In this document: positions 33,110 to 41,726 of the stretch, piece after piece
Numbering within the stretch: position 1 is the first letter of the stretch
Layout of the letters: each line of letters starts with the position of its first letter
The notes under the pieces: model-generated
What the model saw: only the letters and a program-made list of their open reading frames with translations
The model's database searches: none
What the model was told of the DNA's origin: nothing
Program-made: the position numbers and the translations under genes
Source: Oribacterium sp. NK2B42
Lineage (GTDB): Bacteria; Bacillota; Clostridia; Lachnospirales; Lachnospiraceae
NCBI RefSeq assembly: GCF_000424445.1
Contig: NZ_AUJX01000011.1
Location: 1 to 64,000 of the forward strand
Reading direction: 5' to 3'
DNA length: 64,000 bases

Positions 33110-33931
33110 TTATTTCCTATATGCTTTATAATAGTGATGCCCGATTCTGTCCTTTTCAGGAGGAAGCTTCATATAATCACCAAACAGATGCTTAAGTACA
33201 GCGTCATATTCTTTCGGTATCCTGAATTCATATTGTTCAAATGGAGCCATAATATAATCATCAAGCCATTCCCTTTTAAATATTTCGTTAGCTCCACCGG
33301 AAAGCCAGATCAAGTCCCCAACCCATTCACTCGTTTCATAATCATATTTTCCAGTATGCTTCTCTATTTGATTCATGAAAAAATCCTTCCCTATAGCTTT
33401 GGATAAAAGATATACAGGAAATTTTACGGCTTTCCTAAACTTTGATTTTGTAGTTTCAATAGCGAAATGCTTCCTGGTAGCCTGGAAACAGAACGATGAC
33501 ATTCTATCGTTGTACATTCCATATCGAAGAGCTTCTTCAAGTGTCGCCCCCATGCCATCCATTGGGTATATGTCAACAAACACACCCATTCCAACAGAGT
33601 CTTCATTTTCAAATTCTAAGATGTATCTATCATCAGACATTCTGCTGATCATGTACGGATAATCTTTACAAGTATTCCTGTTAAAAAGAGTAAGATTTGG
33701 AAGTTTGTGATTATATAGATACTCAAGAAACCTGTCATAATCTGGACGCGGCATCATAATATCAATATCATCGTCCCAAGGTATAAACCCTTTATGCCGG
33801 ATTGCACCCAAAAGGGTACCGCCTAACAGGAAATACCTTATGTTCTGTTCCTCGCATAAATCTGCTATTTGTTTAAGTATTTCCAAGGAAATGTCCTTGA
33901 TTTCTTGGGTTGATAGCGATTTCCTATTCAT
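33110..33931 (-). CDS. LicD-family phosphotransferase
   Basis: 273 residues from the ATG with GTAGAGGA upstream; the frame is open 13 codons further. LicD hallmarks are IRYFLLGGTLLGAIRHKGFI near residue 32, PWDDDIDIMMPRPDYDRF near 53, and VFVDIYPMDGMG near 115. LicD proteins transfer phosphocholine, or other phospho-alcohols, from a CDP carrier to teichoic acids or glycans. It is first in a five-gene block with its likely activating enzymes downstream. Confidence 0.85.
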   Translation of the reverse strand: MNRKSLSTQEIKDISLEILKQIADLCEEQNIRYFLLGGTLLGAIRHKGFIPWDDDIDIMMPRPDYDRFLEYLYNHKLPNLTLFNRNTCKDYPYMISRMSDDRYILEFENEDSVGMGVFVDIYPMDGMGATLEEALRYGMYNDRMSSFCFQATRKHFAIETTKSKFRKAVKFPVYLLSKAIGKDFFMNQIEKHTGKYDYETSEWVGDLIWLSGGANEIFKREWLDDYIMAPFEQYEFRIPKEYDAVLKHLFGDYMKLPPEKDRIGHHYYKAYRK

Positions 33932-33970
33932 AGTATGGTCCTCTACATTAATAAGTTTTTTCATCTGCAA

Positions 33971-34459
33971 GCCTTTTATTTATTATCTCAAACTTCCCAC
34001 ATTAAAAGTGGGCTTTGTACCTTGAAAACTCTATATTCTAGACTATAAAAAATAATCTTAGGCCACTTTATAGTTGCTCGTTAGCGCATCCTGCATTCAG
34101 GTTACCTAAAGAAGAAATCCTTATAGATTTCCCCAACTTTCTCATCTGTGATGTGAAGTATATTTTTTATGGTTATTCGTCAAAAATAGAGGGTAACCAT
34201 TGATTCTTTTTCGGAAGTTTAGTTGCGTGACATATGCATGTCAAGGGAGCTTTGCTCCACTTCGTGGAAACCCTTGACATACATATGCCACACAACTAAA
34301 GGGTACCTAAGGAATCAATAATTAACTCTGTTACGCATTGGCTATAACTGCATCAATATCGAGCTTGCTACAATTCAGGTATATCATAGTCTCAAAGTAC
34401 TCGTTATTCCTGTGTATTAGGCAACCATAACCTACCCTGATTTGGTCCCGCAAATCTTT
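33971..34459. other. Gene-free interval with a 121-bp inverted repeat
   Basis: Between LicD and the chimeric ORF, the centre is a long imperfect palindrome (34199-34319, separate entry). On the left a small hairpin CCCAC/GTGGG (33995-34012) is seen. No ORF is readable. The sequence separates two copies of the LicD block, one of them mostly deleted. Confidence 0.5.
34199..34319. repeat. Long imperfect inverted repeat (49-base arms) with two inner hairpins
   Basis: The left arm runs from ATTGATTC through GTTTAGTTGCGTGACATATG to TCAAGGG, the right arm from CCCTTGACAT through CATATGCCACACAACTAAA to GAATCAAT. Most positions pair. The loop holds two small hairpins, GGAGC/GCTCC and CCAC/GTGG. It could be a MITE or a structured RNA element; no transposase-like end is recognisable. 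Confidence 0.6.
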
Positions 34460-34819
34460 TTATTTATCGAGTTCTACTAGTGATGTCGTAAATTGCTCCA
34501 TATATTTCTGCTCGCCAATGCTCACACGGAGACAATTACCAAATTCCCCAACATTGGGATATGTCTTTATAAGAATCTTCTTCTCCACTTTCATTCGATC
34601 CACAATGGTCTGTGCATCCGTCCTATCATAATCCCGTCTCGGCATCATAATGTCCACATCATCATCCCAGGGGATAAATCCCTTGTGGCAGACTGCTCCA
34701 ATGAGAGTTTCCCAGGCAAGGAAATAACGGAGGTTAAGTTCCTCACAGAGATCTGCGACCTGTTTTAATATTTCTAATGAGACCGCCTGGATCTCTTGCA
34801 TCGTTAGTTCTTTAGGCAT
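34460..34819 (-). pseudogene. Chimeric scar: LicD N-terminus joined in frame to aminotransferase C-terminus
   Basis: Residues 1 to about 65 (EIQAVSLEILKQVADLCEEL, HKGFIPWDDDVDIMMPRRDY) match the start of the LicD gene at 33110. From DAQTIVDRMKVEKKILIKTY to SLVELDK they match the end of the aminotransferase at 30674. The genes lie in this order in the intact block, so a deletion in a second copy joined them. LGGT of LicD has become LAWET, another sign of decay. It has a good ribosome binding site (GAGAGG) and may still be translated, but no active site is complete. Confidence 0.85.
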
Positions 34820-34831
34820 ATATCGCACCTC

Positions 34832-36085
34832 TCACTTTATAAGCTTTTGTTTTAATACCACAAAATCATCTTTATTAATTACAACAATGTCCCATATCTT
34901 TGTCCCTGTTTTTCTGGAAAAGAATATCAGAAAACCAATACCACACACAAAATAGGAAACAAGCGAAGCAATAGCTGCTCCATATGAGCCAAGAAGAGGA
35001 ATCGTTAATGCATTTAATATGATATTTGCTAATGCAGATATTCCCAGTAAGAATAGATTAACATTTTTATCACCATTGGCCACATTAAATGAATAAATCA
35101 TTTTGTAGAAGACCATTCCAATAACACCAGCGCATATGATCAAAGTAATAAAATAGGCACTATCGTATTCGCTTCCGTAAAGAACCCTTATAAGTGGCTT
35201 ACCAAATATAATTACCAAAATCTCACATATCATAGTAATAAAAAAGCTAATTCTACTGACCTTTGCAACTTCCTCTGCTCCTTTTCCTCCAACAAGTTTT
35301 GAAAGCAAAATATCTTTTAGCGCGTCAGGAATCATCCAAACCTTTTGTGCCAACATGACTCCTAGGGAATAGATTCCAATTGTTGCATTGGAAACACGAA
35401 ACCACTCAAGCATCAATACATCAATTTTATAATTGACCTCCATTAAAATGATGGTAATCATTGGAACAATCCCATACCGAATGTATGGCATAATACCTTT
35501 CAAAGTAGGTCTAAACCTAAATTTGCGAAAACAAATATTCTTTATACAGATTAATAGATAAATAATCTGCTTTAATGTTACGACAACTATGCACCATTTG
35601 AAATCTACCTTTGTAAAAATCATCAAGAGGGCAAGTGTTAGAAGATCACTCAGATCAAGTATCATGCTTCCGATATTGCTTAATCTAGGATTTTCAACAA
35701 CAACCACATAATTCAATTGTCTGCTTGCCATCCAAATAGGTGCTATTAAAAGAGCTACAACTAGATTGATGTTTAAAGGAATCAGAATTAAGATAGGAAC
35801 GAGTAAAATAAAATAACTGATCAAAAGGCCAAAAACATTATTTATGAAACTTTCATATATGTCCTTCTTATCTCGCTGCTTGAAATATGGATATGCTTGA
35901 AATGCTCCTAAACAAAGAACAATTGAAAGAATATCTGCATAGTTATTAATTATAGAGGCGGTTCCTCTCAGTTCCGCCCCTAAATACCTTGAATACAGAA
36001 TAGAATATATTATGCCGGAGAGAACACTGAAGGCCTTCGCTATTACAGAAAACACATACGCATTATTTACCAGCTTTTTAATCAT
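34832..36085 (-). CDS. wzx: Oligosaccharide flippase (Wzx, MATE-like)
   Basis: 417 residues with about 12 membrane helices. The start AYVFSVIAKAFSVLSGIIYS and SRYLGAELRGTASIIN are typical of polysaccharide-biosynthesis flippases, which turn lipid-linked repeat units to the outer face of the membrane. It overlaps the polymerase gene by eight bases, so Wzx and Wzy are coupled. Confidence 0.85.
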   Translation of the reverse strand: MIKKLVNNAYVFSVIAKAFSVLSGIIYSILYSRYLGAELRGTASIINNYADILSIVLCLGAFQAYPYFKQRDKKDIYESFINNVFGLLISYFILLVPILILIPLNINLVVALLIAPIWMASRQLNYVVVVENPRLSNIGSMILDLSDLLTLALLMIFTKVDFKWCIVVVTLKQIIYLLICIKNICFRKFRFRPTLKGIMPYIRYGIVPMITIILMEVNYKIDVLMLEWFRVSNATIGIYSLGVMLAQKVWMIPDALKDILLSKLVGGKGAEEVAKVSRISFFITMICEILVIIFGKPLIRVLYGSEYDSAYFITLIICAGVIGMVFYKMIYSFNVANGDKNVNLFLLGISALANIILNALTIPLLGSYGAAIASLVSYFVCGIGFLIFFSRKTGTKIWDIVVINKDDFVVLKQKLIK

Positions 36086-37343
36086 TGATTTTCCTCAATT
36101 CACTATCTAAAGGCAAACTATCTGAATGCTTTGAAGCTTCATTCATCAGTTCATAAATAGCAAACACAGCCATCAGCATTTCTCCTCCGGCAGTTTTTAT
36201 AGAACCCGCCATAATTGCCATACCACAGAAGCAACTAAAACAAGCTATCGCTATATACTTTGCTTTGTTATCAGTATTTGAAGGGCCGAATATACTTCTT
36301 CCAAGTTTTACAAATACGTAAAAAACCAACAGCAATCCAAAAATACCAAACTGTCCAGTTATCATTCCAAGATAAGCATCATTTAAATACGTTGTTGAGC
36401 CATATCCATCATCAAATACCGTTAATGCTTTTCTCAATTGAAATCCATATGAGTAATACAGTGGTGAGTAATGAACTGCAGCCATGTTTGACCCATAGGT
36501 GGCAAATCCTGAACCAATAGGGAAATATTTAAACGCAGTGACAAATCCGTAGTAGATAAGTATAGCTCTGGGTGCGGACTTATCTAGTATATAGGAAGTA
36601 ATTTGAAACTGAAGAATATATGCTAGAACACCTAATGCAATAAGATAATGCCACCATCTAATTTTTCTGTGTACAACAAATGTTAGGATGAAATATACTG
36701 CAGCAATGATCAGTCCCATTCCCTTAAAAGTCATAACAAGACATGCCAGAGCCATTATTTCATAAATCGTCCTACTTTTTCCCCCAAATATTAATATAGC
36801 CAGTGCACATCCAATAAATATTCCAAACTGTGAGGAATTTCCGAAATAGAAATAATAATTACGAAGCCCAAAACGAACAGTGGAATACATTCTTACAATT
36901 CCCAAAATATTAAGTATTCCAAATACGAAAGCAACAGTAATAAAAATCTTCGAATAAAACCCCAGTCTTTTGGTTAGCGCCTCCAAAGCTTTAGTTTTTC
37001 CTCGCAATAATGCTATTAAGCCAAAATAAACGAGAAAGATTCTCAAAAAGCTAAAAACATCATTCAGAATATAACTGATGTTAGTAACTATTCCCGCAAG
37101 AAAGTTGGATGCGATACCTAATAAACATGTCACCCCAAGCGCAACAAGCATCCTTATCTCAGTTTTATTATATTTCTTTTCTGCCAGGCCAATTAGAAAT
37201 GGAATTGTCAATAAGCCGGCAACCAAATCGTCAAAGATACTACTAAACGGAAGCTTTGTCGCAAAAAATAAATATAGGAGAAGCACACAAATTATGCAGA
37301 ACTCCGCACGAGTATTGAATAATAGTCTTCTCTTACTCCCCAT
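36078..37343 (-). CDS. wzy: O-antigen/capsule polymerase-like membrane protein (Wzy)
   Basis: 421 residues, about 11 membrane helices and a large loop (FGLRNYYFYFGNSSQFGIFIG; PIGSGFATYGSNMAAVHYSP; NDAYLGMITGQFGIFGLLL) like that of Wzy and WaaL proteins, which have little sequence identity. Polymerisation of flipped repeat units outside the membrane is inferred from topology and from the coupled flippase. The ATG at 37343 follows GAGGAGAATC; upstream in-frame starts lack such a site. Confidence 0.75.
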   Translation of the reverse strand: MGSKRRLLFNTRAEFCIICVLLLYLFFATKLPFSSIFDDLVAGLLTIPFLIGLAEKKYNKTEIRMLVALGVTCLLGIASNFLAGIVTNISYILNDVFSFLRIFLVYFGLIALLRGKTKALEALTKRLGFYSKIFITVAFVFGILNILGIVRMYSTVRFGLRNYYFYFGNSSQFGIFIGCALAILIFGGKSRTIYEIMALACLVMTFKGMGLIIAAVYFILTFVVHRKIRWWHYLIALGVLAYILQFQITSYILDKSAPRAILIYYGFVTAFKYFPIGSGFATYGSNMAAVHYSPLYYSYGFQLRKALTVFDDGYGSTTYLNDAYLGMITGQFGIFGLLLVFYVFVKLGRSIFGPSNTDNKAKYIAIACFSCFCGMAIMAGSIKTAGGEMLMAVFAIYELMNEASKHSDSLPLDSELRKIND

Positions 37344-37385
37344 GTAATTGATTCTCCTCATCAAACAAGAAAGCACACACCAGTT

Positions 37386-38567
37386 CTAGCTTTTTTTTAA
37401 CGCTTTAACCATAGAAAGAATACCTAACTTTTTCATTATGACTTTAATATCTTCAACCACATAATCTTTTTTTGTTATCGGAAAGATCTTTTCTACAGTT
37501 TTTTCAATTCCATATTCTTGAAGAAGTGAATAAAACTCTTCTCTAATTTGAGGCCTCTTTACAGAATTGATTGCCATGCGCCCATCAAGACTGATTGCTC
37601 TTTCTACATTAATTTCGTATAAATTGAAAAGGTCTCTGTATTCTGATAAAGCCTTTTTCCCGCGCTCAGATTGAACTAAAATTACAGTATAACCTTTGTC
37701 ATCATCCTTCAGCCCGGGAATATACTCAGATGCATGCCAGCCATCAAATATCGTAATATCACTACACCGCGACACCGTTTTGAACGGGCATTCATAGCAG
37801 ATCGGTCTATCCGCTGCATTCTGAAAGAAACACTTTGACATAAGGTTTGTTCTAGCAGAACCTATCTGTGTTTTTCCACTCTCAAATCTCTCCTCCATTA
37901 CAGAGACATGATATCCAAGTCTCTTGCTCCTGAAATTTGCAAATCGAAGTTTTCCATGTTTCTGCTCTATATAGTCAACATATGCTCGCCACAGTTTTGG
38001 AGACGGAACACCGTGGCATACCAGATCGACAAGCAACAGATTCCTATACTCTTTACCAAGGAAATTATTAAGTCCTGCAACCTGACACGGCGTTCCACAG
38101 AAAGCAACCTGATTCCCTGCAATTAGATCATTTTTTACCTGTGCGAATGTTGTACCTACATCGCTCTGTACATACTTAGAGCCAGGAAATCTCTCTATTT
38201 CAGTAAGATTGGATATTCTTTCATGCTGGATTTTAAAGCTTTCTCCATAAACAACGCCGTACGCTATGCCACCATTCTTCACTATTTCCCGAGCAAGTTC
38301 TGTGAACACCCCACCAGAAGTACATTTGCTAAGAAGCTTAATATCCCGAGTACGAGCAAGATAAGCTACCGGTTTTCTTTCGTTTTTGGGGTTATTAATA
38401 ACAGGGCATACTTTCTCACAATTGTGGCAGTTGACACAACGTTCTCTGTCAATGTGAGGGTATTTAAATCCCTCTATATCCTCCTGCATCTGGATGCAAT
38501 TAACCGGACATGCGTTCACACAGGCAGTACATCCACAGCAGTCTTCTTTTCTTTGAATCTTTATCAT
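37386..38567 (-). CDS. Fe-S protein of the F420 hydrogenase/dehydrogenase beta-subunit family
   Basis: 393 residues. Two 4Fe-4S motifs open the protein (CCGCTACVNACPVNC; CVNCHNCEKVCPV), followed by FrhB-like domains with KCTSGGVFTELAREIV, AFCGTPCQVAGLNNFLG and LVCHGVPSPKLWRAYVDY. In F420-free bacteria these proteins are common in polysaccharide clusters beside pyruvyl transferases, as here, and their redox role is unclear. A GTG four codons upstream is an alternative start. It follows the pyruvyl transferase stop closely. Confidence 0.85.
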   Translation of the reverse strand: MIKIQRKEDCCGCTACVNACPVNCIQMQEDIEGFKYPHIDRERCVNCHNCEKVCPVINNPKNERKPVAYLARTRDIKLLSKCTSGGVFTELAREIVKNGGIAYGVVYGESFKIQHERISNLTEIERFPGSKYVQSDVGTTFAQVKNDLIAGNQVAFCGTPCQVAGLNNFLGKEYRNLLLVDLVCHGVPSPKLWRAYVDYIEQKHGKLRFANFRSKRLGYHVSVMEERFESGKTQIGSARTNLMSKCFFQNAADRPICYECPFKTVSRCSDITIFDGWHASEYIPGLKDDDKGYTVILVQSERGKKALSEYRDLFNLYEINVERAISLDGRMAINSVKRPQIREEFYSLLQEYGIEKTVEKIFPITKKDYVVEDIKVIMKKLGILSMVKALKKS

Positions 38568-38575
38568 TTCACAAT

Positions 38576-39739
38576 TCACTCTTTAGCATTTAGTGCATTA
38601 TTCAGAAAACCCACCGTTTCCTGCCTCAGCTCAGCTAGTTTTTGATCCACAGTATCAAAATCTATCGATTGGTCAATCACGTTTTTCAGTGTGACTCCAC
38701 TTCTATATCTCCGCTTTTCCAACCCCAGAAGTCCAAACAGACTATCTATTCTTGAATTTCTTGTCTGCTTGTCACTACTATTAGTCCGATCAAAGGTCAT
38801 AAATTGCTTATGATTCAAGATTGAGAACACCGATCCATGGAAGGAGTCTGTACAAATATATTCAGCTCCTCTTATAAGATTCAGGAACTCAATCGGCCCT
38901 ACCTCAAACAGTCTTTGATCTCCAAATGTGAGATCACGCTCAACAAACACATCCATAAAGGGGATTGTAACCACCTTTAACCCGCTTTCCTTCTTCAGCT
39001 GCTCAACTGCTTCTCTATGCTCCTCATTGCTACCAAGGAAATAAGCAAATATATATGGCTCATCAATAATTCTTTTCTCTGGGAAAATTTCCCTCCACTC
39101 ATCTCTTGTATAAAGTAGCGTTGGATCAAGCGCAACTGTTGCATCACGCCCTGTAAGCTCTTTTACAATCTCCGCTCCGCGTGTTTCACGAACAGAAATA
39201 TGCTCTATCCGCTGCAAGTATTGTGTGGTCATTTTCTTTTGAGAAGCTGGTATCTCTCCTACACCGAAGCTTGTTGCAAAAGAAACTTTTTTGAGATAAT
39301 CCGGGGCAAAGAGCAAGTTATAAAATTTACTCTTTATCCCTGCTGGCGTCCAAAGCTGATCACTTCCAACAACCATTGCATCATATTCTTCTGCCCCTTT
39401 TACAAGATTGGCATATCCCTTATACACCGGTGAATAAGGACCTATATATGCTCTTCTATAATCTGCAATCCACTTGTTTCGAATACTGTTTTCCTTCTGA
39501 ACTTCCGGAAAACCTTTCAACTTTCTATTTTTTTCAAAGGTCTCGATTTTTCCTTTCATAAAATAAGGATTAAAAAGCCGAGTTACATTCGAAATGTAGA
39601 ATAATGGGGTTCTTTTATCATACCGGATAATTTCATAATCCCAACCAATGGCTCTTATGGCCTTTTGAGTTGCAAGGATCTGAAGCATACTACCGAAATT
39701 ATCACAGTCATACCGTACACATAAGCCAGCCTTTTTCAT
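38576..39739 (-). CDS. Polysaccharide pyruvyl transferase family protein
   Basis: 387 residues of the CsaB/WcaK family: CDNFGSMLQILATQKAIRA at the N-terminus, AMVVGSDQLWTP near residue 140, FATSFGVGEIP near 180, and CTDSFHGSVFSILNHKQFM near 300, the GT-B-like donor site. Members add ketal pyruvate from phosphoenolpyruvate to sugars. It is paired with the Fe-S protein, a common couple in Firmicutes capsule loci. Confidence 0.85.
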   Translation of the reverse strand: MKKAGLCVRYDCDNFGSMLQILATQKAIRAIGWDYEIIRYDKRTPLFYISNVTRLFNPYFMKGKIETFEKNRKLKGFPEVQKENSIRNKWIADYRRAYIGPYSPVYKGYANLVKGAEEYDAMVVGSDQLWTPAGIKSKFYNLLFAPDYLKKVSFATSFGVGEIPASQKKMTTQYLQRIEHISVRETRGAEIVKELTGRDATVALDPTLLYTRDEWREIFPEKRIIDEPYIFAYFLGSNEEHREAVEQLKKESGLKVVTIPFMDVFVERDLTFGDQRLFEVGPIEFLNLIRGAEYICTDSFHGSVFSILNHKQFMTFDRTNSSDKQTRNSRIDSLFGLLGLEKRRYRSGVTLKNVIDQSIDFDTVDQKLAELRQETVGFLNNALNAKE

Positions 39740-39757
39740 TAATCAAAGCTCCTAGAA

Positions 39758-40705
39758 TTACTCAAACAGCACCTTATAAAATGTGCCTTTTTTATTAGTT
39801 TCTTCCTTGACGAATTTATAGGTCATTTTATGGAATGGCGTCTGATCTTTTATATCATTCCATAAATCTTCATTATAAGCGTCGAACAATCTAAGTAATA
39901 AAATATGAGGAGTAGCATTATCACGAGGAATAACTGCATTCCATTCTTCAGGATAATAATCAAGAACTATGGAAAAGAAAGCGTGAAGCAGGAAGTAATC
40001 ATCCATGCTATTATTTGTCTTCCAGTATTCGTAGCATAGTTCGCGGGTGGCCATTAGAATCATATTATTGGTCTTTGCACTCATTAGCCAGCTTGAAATA
40101 TAGAAGGCATCCCCATCCCTTCCCGGCTTTAGGTTCTGATAGAAGAACAGGTCAGAGTTAAAAAAGTAAGGCGGTATATTCTTCTCTTCCTCTGTGCAAA
40201 AAACTGTAGCATCAAGCCACATCCCGCCATATCTTATTAACAGCTCCAATCTCAGCAAATCCGTAAGGTGCGTATGAGTAATTATACCGGCTTTCCACTT
40301 TTCTATAATGTAATCCGGGAACTGAACATACTGCTCCATATTATCAGAGGTGATGAGAACGATTTCTCTGTCTGTCAGATTCTTCTCCACAGAGTCATAA
40401 CATTTCTGAACAAGGGACGGGGCATTTTCGATTCCTTGAAACCAACAAACCCAAACTTTATTACTTGATTCATGCGGGAGACTTTGATCGTATGCTCTAT
40501 CAAAAGCTTCCAACGTTCCCCTGTATTTTCTTTCTAGCTTCTGTTTTGTTTTGAGTTGTGTTGAGAGGCGCAATATTTCAAGCGCAGTCCTGCTCTTTCC
40601 AAGAAGGGCGAACTCACCTACAGCAGTGCCGAGCGCTCCGCTCTTTGCATATTGCTTTATTAGATTCATTCCGCCTTGTTTCTGGAATGTTTCTTTAAGT
40701 CCCAT
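39758..40705 (-). CDS. Capsular polysaccharide glycosyltransferase (Caps_synth / GT32-like)
   Basis: 315 residues. KVWVCWFQGIENAPSLVQKC near residue 80, REIVLITSDNM, and HLTDLLRLELLIRYGGMWLDATVFCT near 150 carry the DxD-like site of the Gly_transf_sug/Caps_synth family. Such enzymes add a hexose to a growing repeat unit in the cytoplasm. No membrane segment. It starts one base before the acyltransferase stop region, in a tight operon. Confidence 0.85.
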   Translation of the reverse strand: MGLKETFQKQGGMNLIKQYAKSGALGTAVGEFALLGKSRTALEILRLSTQLKTKQKLERKYRGTLEAFDRAYDQSLPHESSNKVWVCWFQGIENAPSLVQKCYDSVEKNLTDREIVLITSDNMEQYVQFPDYIIEKWKAGIITHTHLTDLLRLELLIRYGGMWLDATVFCTEEEKNIPPYFFNSDLFFYQNLKPGRDGDAFYISSWLMSAKTNNMILMATRELCYEYWKTNNSMDDYFLLHAFFSIVLDYYPEEWNAVIPRDNATPHILLLRLFDAYNEDLWNDIKDQTPFHKMTYKFVKEETNKKGTFYKVLFE

Positions 40706-40706
40706 T

Positions 40707-41726
40707 TTAACTCTCCAATTTTCGCTGAGCTAAAGTCCACAGCCATTTCCATATTTCAATGAACATGATCAATCCAATGACCATTCCTACCCAGACAAGC
40801 AGAAAGCTCACCCACCCGTGTCCCGTAAGATACAAGCAATGAATCTTCTCAAAAACACGAAATATGACCATCTGTGCCAAATAAAGCTCCAGACTTATTC
40901 CGCTAAGATACTTCATAACTTTGTTGCCGAGTACCTTGCTGTCCACGCTTATTGCGTACATTAACCATGACATGAATAGTGCAGTATTCTTTATCATGGT
41001 AATCGCGCCGTCATCGTTCGGCAGAAAATACCAACCCACAGTAAAGATTACAGAAACACCAAACCATACCCATCTATATCGCTGCACAAAGTCCTTGATA
41101 GCTTCTCTGTTGAGGTATACAATACCGCCTCCTATTATCCATGGGGCGCAGTATAGGAAGTTATGACGAGCTGCAAATCCCTCTATAACAAACTTGTCCG
41201 TAAAATAATAGATAGAGCAGAAAAGGCTGATGATTATGGATGATATAAATGTTAGCCCTCCTCTTCGCTTCGTCCAGCATAGATATACAATGAACGGAAA
41301 CAGCATATAGAAGAGAAAGATGACACCAAGTGTCCAACTTACCCCAATAACTTCGGGCTGATTGTTTGGAAGCAAACCGAAAACCAAGGTAGCTTCTGTT
41401 ATTCCTTCAATCACATGCGACAAACTTCTGTCCATCACAATATCAATCACAATCAGCGTGATAAAAAATGGGAGGAGTTTCTTATATCGTTTCCCATAAA
41501 AGCTGTTGAGGTCAATGTTGCCATTCTTAAAGCGCTCATAATAGCCACAGAACATACCGAAACCGCTGATCATCAGAAACAAAGGAACAAAATGTGTCCA
41601 TGATGCAACAATTGGGTTACCTACTGTTCCAAGGTTGTAATCCGCATTTGCTCTGATATGCATAGCTATGATGCACAGGCAAGAAATTGCCCGCAAGCCA
41701 TCCAGATTATCGTACCGCTCCTTCAT
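40707..41726 (-). CDS. Membrane acyltransferase (Acyl_transf_3)
   Basis: 339 residues and about ten membrane helices. LDGLRAISCLCIIAMHIRAN carries the catalytic His, VPLFLMISGFGMFCGYYERF and GKRYKKLLPFF the conserved loop. It probably acetylates the repeat unit. The ATG at 41726 has AGAGGA upstream and overlaps the DUF1972 gene end by 20 bases; an upstream frame to 41846 is unlikely. Confidence 0.85.
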   Translation of the reverse strand: MKERYDNLDGLRAISCLCIIAMHIRANADYNLGTVGNPIVASWTHFVPLFLMISGFGMFCGYYERFKNGNIDLNSFYGKRYKKLLPFFITLIVIDIVMDRSLSHVIEGITEATLVFGLLPNNQPEVIGVSWTLGVIFLFYMLFPFIVYLCWTKRRGGLTFISSIIISLFCSIYYFTDKFVIEGFAARHNFLYCAPWIIGGGIVYLNREAIKDFVQRYRWVWFGVSVIFTVGWYFLPNDDGAITMIKNTALFMSWLMYAISVDSKVLGNKVMKYLSGISLELYLAQMVIFRVFEKIHCLYLTGHGWVSFLLVWVGMVIGLIMFIEIWKWLWTLAQRKLES

